A stretch of DNA of 64,000 bases from an uncultured Lachnospiraceae bacterium (GTDB lineage Bacteria; Bacillota; Clostridia; Lachnospirales; Lachnospiraceae). The position numbers and the translations under genes were made by a program. The notes under the pieces were generated by a model. That model was not told the DNA's origin and searched no databases. It saw only the letters and a list, made by a program, of their open reading frames with translations. This document shows, piece after piece, positions 1 to 7,738 of this stretch; the stretch's first letter is position 1, and each line of letters opens with the position of its first letter. The stretch is taken from assembly GCA_947626435.1 (NCBI GenBank), contig CANQSB010000015.1, positions 1 through 64,000 of the forward strand. Reading direction: 5' to 3'.

Positions 1-43
1 TTGTGAACGAAAGCAAAGGCAAACATACATTCCCTATAACAGA

Positions 44-424
44 TTAAAAAAATGTCCTTGACAAGGGGTACAATTTAAGCAGCGTATCTTCGTCAAGCCC
101 GTCGTTTGGCTTCAGCGTGATTTTGTATATGTTTTCGGGAATTGCGGGGACTTCGGCGGATATGTTTATTATGTTTTCTTTTGTTCCTATCGTGCCTTCA
201 TATTTGTATGATGCCTGCTGCGGTGTGATATCAGCAGACTGCTCCGTCTGCGGCTGTTCGTGTTTTTTGTCTGATGCTACAATGTCCTTAACATTTTGCT
301 CTACTTCCCCCTGCGCGTGCATTATTCCGTCGCTCTGCACAGCCTTTGGCGCTTTCTCACAGCCAAAAAGGACTGACGCGCACAGGACGCATACCGCCGT
401 CATTGGCAATAGTTTTCTTTTCAT
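44..424 (-). CDS. Small lipoprotein, possibly C-terminally truncated
   Basis: 126-residue protein with a lipoprotein signal peptide: basic start, hydrophobic stretch and lipobox LFGC with the acylated Cys at residue 22. A hydrophilic linker follows, then a short beta-rich segment (YKYEGTIGTKENIINISAEV). It ends abruptly in LYPLSRTFF, which makes me suspect loss of a longer C-terminal domain, though no downstream remnant is clear. The ribosome binding site GGAGG lies just upstream of the ATG. A TATAAT box and two direct repeats lie 45-105 bp upstream, so it is a likely target of the LytTR system at 2370-4423. Function unknown; presumably anchored on the outer face of the membrane. Confidence 0.85.
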   Translation of the reverse strand: MKRKLLPMTAVCVLCASVLFGCEKAPKAVQSDGIMHAQGEVEQNVKDIVASDKKHEQPQTEQSADITPQQASYKYEGTIGTKENIINISAEVPAIPENIYKITLKPNDGLDEDTLLKLYPLSRTFF

Positions 425-467
425 AAGGTTTTCCTCCGTTTTTTCAGTTTTGGTGATATCTTATTGA

Positions 468-530
468 ATTATAGCATGAGATTGCAGAAAATTTTGCGAT
501 TGGCGAAAATTGACTATGTTTTTGGCGAAA
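468..530 (-). promoter_or_regulatory. Promoter with LytTR-type direct repeats for the lipoprotein at 44-424
   Basis: On the minus strand a TATAAT box (468-473) has no good -35 hexamer. About 27 bp further upstream are two identical 9-mers, TTGGCGAAA on the plus strand, at 500-508 and 522-530, exactly 22 bp apart. Two direct repeats one or two helical turns apart next to a weak -35 is the usual architecture for LytTR (AgrA/VirR-like) activators. The same geometry is seen upstream of the lipoprotein at 1113-2216. That the regulator at 2370-3074 binds here is inferred from proximity. Confidence 0.55.
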
Positions 531-616
531 TTGGCTGACTGCCATGTTTCCTATGCTGACAAAGCCCGCATTGTGCTAAATCATGGAGGTTATGAAATTT
601 GATATTAATTTTTACA

Positions 617-1000
617 TTTCTCACAAATGTCAAAACAGGTCAAATTTATAGTGACAATGTCACTCTCTGTGTGGTAGACTTAAATAAAACGGAGCTTGCC
701 ACAGACGAGGACAAAAAATATGGCATTGATAAATAGGCGAAGCTTTTTAAATCAAAGACATGGGAGGCGGTAAAAATGTTGGCGGAGGAAGATGTTTATA
801 TCAACGAGGCTTCTAAGACAATCTATGAACTATGTGCAGATTTTGAAGTTAAGAAACGCTGTTGGGAGCGTGAAGAATTTGAGGACTATGCAGAGAGGCT
901 TGCCGAGGCAGAAGCTAAGCTTGCCCAAAAGGATGCGGCACTTGAACAGGCAGAAAAATACCGCAGATGGGCGTTGGCACATGGTTATAAGGAAGACTAA
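617..1000 (+). pseudogene. Rpn-family nuclease/transposase-like protein, C-terminal remnant
   Basis: The frame ending at 1000 reads, from about 617, a segment typical of Rpn-family (PD-(D/E)XK recombination-promoting nuclease) C-termini: NVKTGQIYSDNVTLCVVDL, then LATDEDKKYGIDK, an in-frame TAG at 734-736, AKLFKSKTWEAVKMLAEED and a coiled coil ending HGYKED. The stop replaces what is usually Trp in this family (K-W-A-K), so TGG to TAG is the likely change. The N-terminal nuclease core is absent. The ATG at 776 would give a 74-residue fragment. A second, more deleted copy of the same C-terminus lies at 4714-4806. Confidence 0.75.
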
Positions 1001-1051
1001 ATAAATGAGGACATCTCTATACTAAAGCGCATGAACAAAAGTCTGCAAATT

Positions 1052-1083
1052 GGGCTGAAGGCTCTTTGATGAGCTTCCAGCCC
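1052..1083. terminator. Imperfect hairpin between convergent genes
   Basis: GGGCTGAAGGCTC and GAGCTTCCAGCCC form a 13-bp stem with two mismatches around a 6-nt loop. It lies between the Rpn remnant (plus) and the lipoprotein gene (minus), where a terminator is expected. The T-tract on either side is poor, so it may not be an efficient intrinsic terminator. Confidence 0.4.
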
Positions 1084-1112
1084 TTGCTTGACTGTTGAAA
1101 AAATTCCGCGGT

Positions 1113-2216
1113 TTAATTAAGTTCATCAATATTTGGATTGTCGGAAGTTTTACGAAACAAATAGGTTGTTACTTTAGCGTTCTCAAAATGACCAACATGG
1201 TCAAAGCAGACAACCGCAAGGTCATTATCAAGCGTTATGCTGCCGCTTACGCCGCCTCTTTCATCGGATGCGAAAGAAATTTTTCCTTCCGCCAGACTGC
1301 CAATACACGCATCATATCCTATGTCACGGAAAAGACTGATCTGTATGAGATAAGAACCATCCTCATTCTGCCGGATTTCAAGACTTGGATCACCATTGTC
1401 ATCGCAGTATTCCCCTTCATATTTTGGCATCTGCGCATCATTATCTTCTGTCTCAGATGAAACAGCAATCACACTATATCCGTCAAAACAACTATATGGG
1501 TTTTTAATCAATTCAACAGTTATTTTGCGCTTTTGCATGGAATCTGTTCCATCATACCCTGTTTCCAAGTAAGCGGTGACGATTGCTCCATCGTTCGTCT
1601 CCTCGTAACTATATTCAGAAATCCAGCCGTAATTCAACGGGCTGGCAGCATCATTTCTATTTACAGTTTCACCTGCCTCCAATGAAAAATCCACTTCTGT
1701 ATTCGTAAGCGAATATTGAATATAATTTAGCTGAGCCGCACTGATCTGTCCGTTATTTTCCTCCGAAATCATATCTAAATAGTCAAACGATACCCTTGAA
1801 TTTTGAATAAACCGAGCAATGAAAATTTCTTTCCAGTTCTCACTGCTAACAGAATCCTTACCAAAATTATCATAACTAAGCGCTAATTGAGTAATAGCGG
1901 TTTTTAAATTGTTTCCCAAAGAAAATTCTGACGGGTATTCATATTTTTGGATTCCCAATGTTTCATAATCAATGCTGTTTGCGGCAGCTATGTCTGCGGA
2001 ATTGTCAGTGCTGCTGTGAGCGATCGATTGTTCTTCCGGCGTATCACTTTCATTCTCAGTTATTGATACATTATTTTGTGTTTCTATTTCTGCATTGTTT
2101 TCTTCAATAAATTCTATTTCTTCTATATCGTCCGCCTTTCCAGCATCTTTGCATCCTGTAAATAAAGCGCTTATTACAATGCTGCTTAATAAAACACTTA
2201 AAATCCTCTTTAACAT
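1113..2216 (-). CDS. Lipoprotein of unknown function
   Basis: 367-residue lipoprotein. The start at 2216 is chosen because MLKRILSVLLSSIVISALF followed by the lipobox FTGC is a standard lipoprotein signal and GAGGGG precedes it; the open frame reaches 2306 but that extension looks non-coding. After the Cys comes an acidic, Ser/Thr-rich linker to about residue 85, then a mixed alpha/beta region and a C-terminal segment (CDDNGDPSLEIRQNEDGSYL onward) resembling a small lipocalin-like beta-barrel. I recognise no family with certainty. It lies downstream of the LytTR system and has direct repeats in its promoter, so it is probably regulated by it. Confidence 0.88.
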   Translation of the reverse strand: MLKRILSVLLSSIVISALFTGCKDAGKADDIEEIEFIEENNAEIETQNNVSITENESDTPEEQSIAHSSTDNSADIAAANSIDYETLGIQKYEYPSEFSLGNNLKTAITQLALSYDNFGKDSVSSENWKEIFIARFIQNSRVSFDYLDMISEENNGQISAAQLNYIQYSLTNTEVDFSLEAGETVNRNDAASPLNYGWISEYSYEETNDGAIVTAYLETGYDGTDSMQKRKITVELIKNPYSCFDGYSVIAVSSETEDNDAQMPKYEGEYCDDNGDPSLEIRQNEDGSYLIQISLFRDIGYDACIGSLAEGKISFASDERGGVSGSITLDNDLAVVCFDHVGHFENAKVTTYLFRKTSDNPNIDELN

Positions 2217-2256
2217 ATTTCGCCCCTCACTCAAAATTTTAATTTTTAGCGCTTTA

Positions 2257-2321
2257 TTTATATCACAACAGAAAAAATAATAAAATACTATTTGCGCAAA
2301 CAACATCTTTTTTGCGCAAAC
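2257..2321 (-). promoter_or_regulatory. Promoter with direct repeats for the lipoprotein at 1113-2216
   Basis: A TATAAA-like -10 (2257-2262, minus strand) is followed 29 bp upstream by two copies of TTTGCGCAAAC at 2291-2301 and 2311-2321, 20 bp apart. Each copy is itself a palindrome (TTTGCGCAAA). Distance from the -10 to the proximal repeat matches that upstream of the lipoprotein at 44-424 (27 bp). Binding by the LytTR regulator encoded next door is an inference. Confidence 0.5.
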
Positions 2322-2369
2322 GACACAGAACCGCAGATGTCAAATCACGCCAGTCTTGCTTATGTTTAA

Positions 2370-3074
2370 TCAGTTGTCAAACCACATTCTCCACTTAAAA
2401 AATTCCTTTTTAAACGCATCTCTGCAGGCTCTCCCGACAATTACCTTTAATCCATTACAAAGCGTAACCTCATGGCTTTGCGCCTTTTCGATATATTTTA
2501 AATTGACAATATACGACCGATGTATTCGGAAAAATCCAAATGCGTATAAACTTCGTGCGGCTTCCGATATGCGCCCTTCGCAAAAATATTCCTTCCCATC
2601 AAGCATAAGGTATCTCAATTTTCTTCCATATGTTTCAACAAGAAGAAGCTCATTCAGATTTATTCCGATGCCTATCCCCGCGGTATCATTACGGAAAATA
2701 ATCCGATCCTGAATCTTTGTTTTCAGGAAAGAATCAAGCGCCTCACCCACTTCTTCCAAATGCTTTTTGTCTATATACCTGAAAGCATTCACCTTATATC
2801 CCAATCTTGCCAGCTCCGTATGGGAAGTCAAAAAACATATTTTGCATTTATTTCCATCATGCATCAACCGTTCTGCGATTTGAAAACCGTCTTCGCCCTC
2901 TGCGAGTTCAATATCCAGAAACAGCAGATCTGTATCTGAATTTTTCATAAAATCTTTTCCATTGCCATAAGAATTAACCTGAACCGGAATATTTTTATCC
3001 CTGCAATATTTTTCGATAATACCCTGTATCTTATCCCTCCATACTGCTTCGTCCTCTACAATGCCTATTTTCAT
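2370..3074 (-). CDS. LytTR-family response regulator (AgrA-like)
   Basis: 234 residues. N-terminal receiver domain (1-120) has the acidic pocket at Glu7-Asp8-Glu9, the phospho-acceptor Asp54 in LLFLDIEL, Thr83 and a conserved Lys near 103. C-terminal LytTR DNA-binding domain (about 130-232) has the family hallmark FFRIHRSYIVNLKYI. It lies 57 bp downstream of its histidine kinase with its own GGGAGG ribosome binding site, beneath a palindrome. It should bind pairs of short direct repeats; candidates are at 500-530 and 2291-2321. No agrB/agrD genes are visible in the window, so the signal is unknown. Confidence 0.93.
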   Translation of the reverse strand: MKIGIVEDEAVWRDKIQGIIEKYCRDKNIPVQVNSYGNGKDFMKNSDTDLLFLDIELAEGEDGFQIAERLMHDGNKCKICFLTSHTELARLGYKVNAFRYIDKKHLEEVGEALDSFLKTKIQDRIIFRNDTAGIGIGINLNELLLVETYGRKLRYLMLDGKEYFCEGRISEAARSLYAFGFFRIHRSYIVNLKYIEKAQSHEVTLCNGLKVIVGRACRDAFKKEFFKWRMWFDN

Positions 3075-3087
3075 GCCTATACCTCCC

Positions 3088-3135
3088 GTGCGCTTCAGCG
3101 CACATTAATTCAATATTTGAAAGTTTACTTTCAAA
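3088..3135. repeat. Two inverted repeats in the kinase-regulator junction
   Basis: GTGCGCTTCAGCGCAC (3088-3103) is a 7-bp perfect inverted repeat with a 2-nt centre, directly abutting the ribosome binding site of the response regulator. TTTGAAAGT (3116-3124) and ACTTTCAAA (3127-3135) form a second 9-bp inverted repeat overlapping the stop codon of the kinase. Either could fold in the mRNA and modulate the kinase-to-regulator ratio. Confidence 0.6.
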
Positions 3136-4423
3136 CTTTTACCTCCCTGGGTATGGCAATGCTGATTTTAAACAGCATTTCTCCGTTTTCTGATACAGTC
3201 TCCATATAACATTCGCCGTGATACTTTTTTACTGTCGCAGCGATATTTTTCAGACCAAACCCGTGACTTATTTTGTCCTTTTTTGAAGTCACAAAAAGCT
3301 TTTTGTCATTTACCGCTTCATCTGTACTGTTGAGGACGACTATAAATATTTCTTCCGCATGTTCTATGAGTTCAACGTGTATTTTGGGAACATTCGCTTT
3401 TAATGCCGCCTCAAAAGCGTTTTGTAAAATATTTCCGACCAATGTTGTAATGTCAAACATCTCAAGCTGGATTTTTTCAGTCAGCCTTCCTGATACCGTA
3501 AATTCTACTTTCTCTTTTTCAGCCAAATACGAATAATAATTTACAATGATGTCAAGGAAGCTGTCTCCTGTATGAATCTTCAAATCAAACTCACTCTGAA
3601 TATTCCATATCGTATCTATATATTCCTTGGCTTCCTTTGTCTTTTTCTCATTTAACAGTTCCCTTAAAACCCCCATATGATTTACTAAATCGTGTTTAAA
3701 CCGCCGTACAGCCACAGATTGCCGCAACTGGTAGTCGTATTGCTGTTTCTGCATATACATAAAAGATTGGAGTTCCCTGTTCTGCCTGTCTGACAATACA
3801 TTTTTCACAGCCAGACTGAGCGTGAGAAAAACAGAATAGATTGCGCCTGTTATGCTGATAAAAAATACTGCATATGCGTCCCAGCCATACATGGTATGAT
3901 TTTCGTTAAAGGAAACAAAGACAAAATTGTAAAACATTTGAAAGATACTTCCCTGAATCAAAAGCGCAAGCTTATATTTTAACCCTATATCATGCAAATA
4001 AACTTCATGTTTCCTTAAAATCAGCCAATAAACTAAGAGATATATTAAAAATGAAAGAAAATAGGCAGGTTCCATCCACCATGCAATATTTGCGCCGGTA
4101 ATTCCTCTGCCTATCATTACAACCTGTATCAGCATAACGCTGAATGTATCTATTATCCCGGTAAAATACATTATGGAAGCGCTTAATATAGTTAAATGGA
4201 CTAACCTATCCTCAAAGAACAGAATAATGGAAAACACACTCCAAAGAATGTAAACAATCGGAGAATTGACATCATAATATGCGCTCAAAGCGCCTGCAGA
4301 CAGTACGACTACTATAGAAGCGCCAGCAAAAAGCTTGTTTTTTCTGGGATTGATCCTAAATCCAAAATAAATTATGAATAAATATATTAGATAATTTAAT
4401 ATGTTATCTACAATATAAATCAT
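3131..4423 (-). CDS. GHKL sensor histidine kinase (AgrC-like)
   Basis: 430 residues. Six or more predicted membrane segments fill residues 1-210, followed by a dimerisation helix with the phospho-acceptor His244 in RRFKHDLVNHMG, an N box around residues 331-335 (NILQNAFEAA) and a glycine box HGFGLKNIAATVKKYHG. This is the AgrC/CitA-like HPK10 architecture: a polytopic sensor that typically detects a peptide or small ligand. AGGAG precedes the ATG. It forms an operon with the regulator at 2370-3074. A fragment at 12003-12120 is clearly related in sequence to residues around 137-170 of this protein. Confidence 0.93.
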   Translation of the reverse strand: MIYIVDNILNYLIYLFIIYFGFRINPRKNKLFAGASIVVVLSAGALSAYYDVNSPIVYILWSVFSIILFFEDRLVHLTILSASIMYFTGIIDTFSVMLIQVVMIGRGITGANIAWWMEPAYFLSFLIYLLVYWLILRKHEVYLHDIGLKYKLALLIQGSIFQMFYNFVFVSFNENHTMYGWDAYAVFFISITGAIYSVFLTLSLAVKNVLSDRQNRELQSFMYMQKQQYDYQLRQSVAVRRFKHDLVNHMGVLRELLNEKKTKEAKEYIDTIWNIQSEFDLKIHTGDSFLDIIVNYYSYLAEKEKVEFTVSGRLTEKIQLEMFDITTLVGNILQNAFEAALKANVPKIHVELIEHAEEIFIVVLNSTDEAVNDKKLFVTSKKDKISHGFGLKNIAATVKKYHGECYMETVSENGEMLFKISIAIPREVKV

Positions 4424-4444
4424 ATCTTTTTACACTTCTCCTTA

Positions 4445-4806
4445 AAGGCAAACGGGCTATTGCAGATTAAAATAGCACCAATAAAACCGCCTGCCAATGT
4501 ATTTATCACCGCTGGTATGTGCTGCCAATTTTTATTATATACATACAATCTGGAAAACACAAATTATAATTTTTTGTAAAGCTTTTTCCAATAGCAGATT
4601 TGCATAAAGGTATCGCTCCATCTGCGGCGTATGGTATTCATTTTAGTTTTGATGATATCTTATTGAATTATAGCATGAGATTTACAGAAAATTTTTCGAT
4701 TGGCGAAGCTGAGGCAGAAGCTAAGCTTGCCCAAAAGGATGCGGAGCTTGAACAGGCAGAAAAATACCACAGATGGGCGTTGGAACATGGTTATAAGGAA
4801 GACTAA
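4445..4806 (+). pseudogene. Deletion-scarred duplicate of the 1-1000 region, ending in an Rpn C-terminus
   Basis: 4445-4475 resembles 13-53 (AAAGGCAAAC then CAGATTAAAA). 4644-4700 matches 447-510, including the TATAAT-containing promoter of the lipoprotein. 4704-4806 matches 901-1000, encoding the Rpn tail EAEAKLAQKDAELEQAEKY up to HGYKED. The lipoprotein gene and about 390 bp downstream are missing. The junction falls at GGCGAA/GCTGAGGC inside the first operator repeat. The 68-codon ORF from 4600 is therefore a chimera of promoter and Rpn tail, not a real gene. Confidence 0.7.
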
Positions 4807-4816
4807 ATAAATTATC

Positions 4817-6259
4817 CTACCTAAGCGCCACAGCCTCCGCCCTCGTTTTGTAAAACACAGCCCTTGAAACCTTGCTTTTTTCCAAATATCCGTTTGCTTC
4901 AAGATTTTGAAGCACCTTCCTGCGCAGATATGTCGAATCGCTAACCCCAAGATACTCTGCAATCTCCAAAACTTTCCGCGCCTTATAATAACAGAAAGAC
5001 AAAACCCTTCCGTCAAGCTCCGTACCGTTCGGCACAGGCGCATAATCAAGCTCCGGAACGCTGCTGTCCTCAACTCCGCGGTCATATGTCAAATCAGGAA
5101 GCACTAATGTAAAATGGTCTGATGAAGAATATATATACGGCTTATGAGGCAAATCAGCCTCCATATATTCTTCCGTTATTTTGTCAAAGCCTGTTCCCGC
5201 AGCTTCCATTACATTACAGGCAACAAGCACATTGGATATCAATTCATTTCTTCTTTTGGATATGACACCTGACAAATCATAAGTTTTCCCCAGCTTTTCT
5301 CCCCTGTAAAAACCTCCCGGCGATGATATCTCCAATCTGTCTTTAAACATATCTATTTGTATTTGCGTGCCGTCCAAAAAATAATCCCTATGCGCAACCG
5401 CATTTATAACTCCCTCAAACAGCGCACGCTTAGGATAAGCATCAACATTCTTTCTGGCATCATCTAATTTAACCACAGAATGATTCATTCTCTGATTTAC
5501 AAAATCCATAATGTAATTGATGACCGCCGTAATATTTCCGCTAAACCTGTTTATCGTCACTATTCTCTCGCTTCCTTTATTGAAGCCCGAAAAAACAGAA
5601 CACTGAACCTGAGTTTTTTTATCACTGTAATCGTCCGAAAACAAGACAGCGCCATTCAGCAGATAGCCCTCGGCATTATAAAATCCCATTGACTGCAGAG
5701 CCTTTTCTTTTAGTTCTCTGCCGCCATTATGCTCAGAATAAAAATCCCTCAGCGCCGAAAATTTTGACGCGTCATATTTTGTGCCTGAAACCAAAACATC
5801 ATATTGTGTGTTTTTGCTTTTCACGCTCATTTCAATAATTTCCTCATATGTAGCGCCGTTTGTAAATCCATCCCTCCTCATAAAAATGGAAGGAATACCC
5901 TTATATTTCAAAATAATCGGCTTAATCGGCGATTCATCAACACTGACCTTGATTATAAAACGCTCACTCTGATTTATCTCATAGCGGACAAACGAAAGCT
6001 TCATCTGCGGTCTTGGGACTAAATGCTCATTGACCTGATTATTAAAGTAATTCCGCTCGTTATCGGCAGACTTTCTGTCAAATCCAATCAGTTTATTCGT
6101 CTTATCTTCAACCCCGATGTAAAAATCTCCTCCGCCCGCATTGGCAAATCCTGCTATGCTTTTGAGCCATCCGACAACATCGTCACGGTTCAGCACGCTT
6201 TTACATTCAAATTTATCGCTTTCAAGCTGCAAATCGCCTATAATTTCTTCCAAATACAT
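4817..6259 (-). CDS. AlbA_2 (Schlafen-type) domain transcriptional regulator with ATPase-fold domain
   Basis: 480 residues. The N-terminal AlbA_2 domain (about 8-130) has ESDKFECKSVL and the glycine-rich ANAGGGDFYIGVED motif. A central HATPase_c_4-like segment (about 265-340) shows ALFEGVINAVAHRDY, DRLEISSPGG. The C-terminus (about 420-475) is a winged-helix-like region. Proteins of this build are annotated as RecG-like helicases or ATP-binding regulators but lack helicase motifs. It is monocistronic, with an unusual phased TTCAA array 27 bp upstream of the ATG, which suggests autoregulation. Confidence 0.9.
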   Translation of the reverse strand: MYLEEIIGDLQLESDKFECKSVLNRDDVVGWLKSIAGFANAGGGDFYIGVEDKTNKLIGFDRKSADNERNYFNNQVNEHLVPRPQMKLSFVRYEINQSERFIIKVSVDESPIKPIILKYKGIPSIFMRRDGFTNGATYEEIIEMSVKSKNTQYDVLVSGTKYDASKFSALRDFYSEHNGGRELKEKALQSMGFYNAEGYLLNGAVLFSDDYSDKKTQVQCSVFSGFNKGSERIVTINRFSGNITAVINYIMDFVNQRMNHSVVKLDDARKNVDAYPKRALFEGVINAVAHRDYFLDGTQIQIDMFKDRLEISSPGGFYRGEKLGKTYDLSGVISKRRNELISNVLVACNVMEAAGTGFDKITEEYMEADLPHKPYIYSSSDHFTLVLPDLTYDRGVEDSSVPELDYAPVPNGTELDGRVLSFCYYKARKVLEIAEYLGVSDSTYLRRKVLQNLEANGYLEKSKVSRAVFYKTRAEAVALR

Positions 6260-6285
6260 AAAACCACCCTGTCGTTTTTAATTAA

Positions 6286-6369
6286 TTCAATAATACTTCA
6301 ATATCAGTTCAATGTCAACTTCAATATTACTTCAATTATAACTTCAATATATGTTCAAGTAAGCTTCAA
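6286..6369. promoter_or_regulatory. Eight helically phased TTCAA boxes upstream of the AlbA_2 gene
   Basis: TTCAA begins at 6286, 6297, 6308, 6320, 6331, 6343, 6354 and 6365: steps of 11, 11, 12, 11, 12, 11 and 11 bp. Most boxes extend to ACTTCAATAT. A ninth, inverted box (TTTGAA at 6374-6379) follows. All direct boxes would lie on one face of the helix. The array sits immediately upstream of the AlbA_2 gene and is likely a multi-site operator. Confidence 0.75.
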
Positions 6370-6382
6370 TTTCTTTGAATTA

Positions 6383-6463
6383 TCAAAAGTATTTCACGTA
6401 CAGCCGCGCTTTATGCAACTTAAATTCCTTCCCGCCTCTTTCATAATCATATTTTTCCATCAT
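6383..6463 (-). CDS. Possible 26-residue peptide
   Basis: A short frame MMEKYDYERGGKEFKLHKAR... to TGA at 6383 is preceded by GGAGG about 10 nt upstream. It is charged, lacks a signal sequence, and lies upstream of the TTCAA array. It could be a leader peptide, a remnant, or chance. The rest of 6260-6633 holds the array and no other gene I can support. Confidence 0.25.
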   Translation of the reverse strand: MMEKYDYERGGKEFKLHKARLYVKYF

Positions 6464-6633
6464 TATCCTATCCTCCATCCCTATACTTTTTCAAACTGAA
6501 ACGTAAATAGAAATGGCGGGCGATAAGAAAAGCGTCCATTGGTTTTCTCCCAACAAACGCTTTCCTGCCTTAAATGCCTATTTTGTTTTACTGTTGTCTT
6601 ATTCAAATCCTGCTTTGACTTTTATTTTACACC

Positions 6634-7680
6634 TCAATAGACTTCTGCCCCATACTCAATGTCAATCCCTTTATGTTCGTTCAGGACATAATCCTTCCCG
6701 CCGATTGTCACAGTCTGTCCGGGCTGGAATTTATCAAGCTGAAATGTCTTTCCGCTGACAAGCGCATTATACCGTTTGTCATATGTTTCCTTATCGAAAA
6801 GCGTCATGGCGTCCTTGTTGGCGGACAGATAATAACTTTGGGAGCGATTTCCCACAGTCACAGTGAAAAAACCGTTCTGAATACCAACATCCGTCAACTT
6901 CTGCCTGATTTCTTTCTGACTGTAACGCTGTTCAATGCTCCATACATTCCCATGCGCCACATCCTCCCAAAACTCCGCATACTCCACTGCTTCCTTGTCA
7001 ATGCGTTCTTTCCCAAAATTGGCAAATGTGCCTGCGTTTAATGAAGATCCCATCGAAAGCACAGTATGGTTTCTGCCGTCCTTCCCCTTGAACTGATAAT
7101 ATGAATAGCTGTCAAAACGCACCTCGTTATCCTTTACGGACATCTGTTTGGGATTGTGGATTCCCAGCGCATCATTTACATCATCCGGATTAAAATACAT
7201 CTTTTCACCAACGGGATGGCTTCCGGCGTACTTGCCATTGCTTCTATATTCGTTCTCGCGCCCCTGAAAATAAGTCAATCTTCCGTCATAGCCAAGCGTA
7301 TAGCTGTCATATTTTTTGATTGCATCCAGTATTTGCTGCCCTGAATAAAATGGTCTTCTTTGGCTCGGTCTTGCGCCCGCCAAAGTTCCCTGTCTTGTAT
7401 AAAGCTTCGATTCTGTACGGTTTCCCCTGTGGTAAAGGATGCCGTCCTTCATATATGTTTTGGAATACTTATTGACGCGGTTTCTGTCCGCATTTTTATT
7501 TCCTACGTGGTAAAGGACGCCGTCCTTCATATATGTTTTGGAATACTTATTGACACGATTCCAGTTCGGCATATTTGCACTCCCGACATTCCTGCTTCCA
7601 AACATTCCTGACATTGTGGAATGTCGGTTAAAAAAGCTGCTGCTCATAAAATTATTAAAGAAATTTCCATTGATTCTCAT
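6634..7680 (-). CDS. Unknown protein with tandem internal repeat (cassette gene 3)
   Basis: 348 residues, no signal peptide and no membrane segment. Residues about 40-92 contain two copies of NRVNKYSKTYMKDG(V/I)LYH followed by GN; the coding DNA is nearly identical too, so the duplication is recent or maintained. The rest is mixed alpha/beta with many Tyr and Gly (for example the segment SYSYYQFKGKDGRN). No family recognised. AAGGAGGG precedes the ATG and the sequence GGATTTCAAGCT, shared with the leaders of the next two genes, lies 35 bp upstream. Third gene of the cassette downstream of LytTR system 2. Confidence 0.85.
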   Translation of the reverse strand: MRINGNFFNNFMSSSFFNRHSTMSGMFGSRNVGSANMPNWNRVNKYSKTYMKDGVLYHVGNKNADRNRVNKYSKTYMKDGILYHRGNRTESKLYTRQGTLAGARPSQRRPFYSGQQILDAIKKYDSYTLGYDGRLTYFQGRENEYRSNGKYAGSHPVGEKMYFNPDDVNDALGIHNPKQMSVKDNEVRFDSYSYYQFKGKDGRNHTVLSMGSSLNAGTFANFGKERIDKEAVEYAEFWEDVAHGNVWSIEQRYSQKEIRQKLTDVGIQNGFFTVTVGNRSQSYYLSANKDAMTLFDKETYDKRYNALVSGKTFQLDKFQPGQTVTIGGKDYVLNEHKGIDIEYGAEVY

Positions 7681-7702
7681 AGCTTTTCCCTCCTTGCGCT
7701 TA

Positions 7703-7726
7703 ACAGCTTGAAATCCATTTCCTAAC
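7703..7726 (-). repeat. Short leader segment shared by the cassette genes
   Basis: On the minus strand GGAAATGGATTTCAAGCTG precedes the ribosome binding site of the gene at 6634-7680. The equivalent block GGAAACGGATTTCAAGCTA occurs before the gene at 7739-8566, and GGAAACGGAGTTCAAATAA before that at 8677-9507. The three leaders therefore share ancestry. Confidence 0.6.
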
Positions 7727-7738
7727 TCACATCAAAGC

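Noticed and set aside
2370-4423. A full agr quorum-sensing locus with agrB and agrD
   Set aside because: Only kinase and regulator genes are found next to each other; no membrane peptidase or small amphipathic precursor with the agrD pattern is visible near either system.
4600-4806. 68-residue plus-strand ORF
   Set aside because: It joins promoter sequence to an Rpn tail by deletion; no ribosome binding site and no independent homology.
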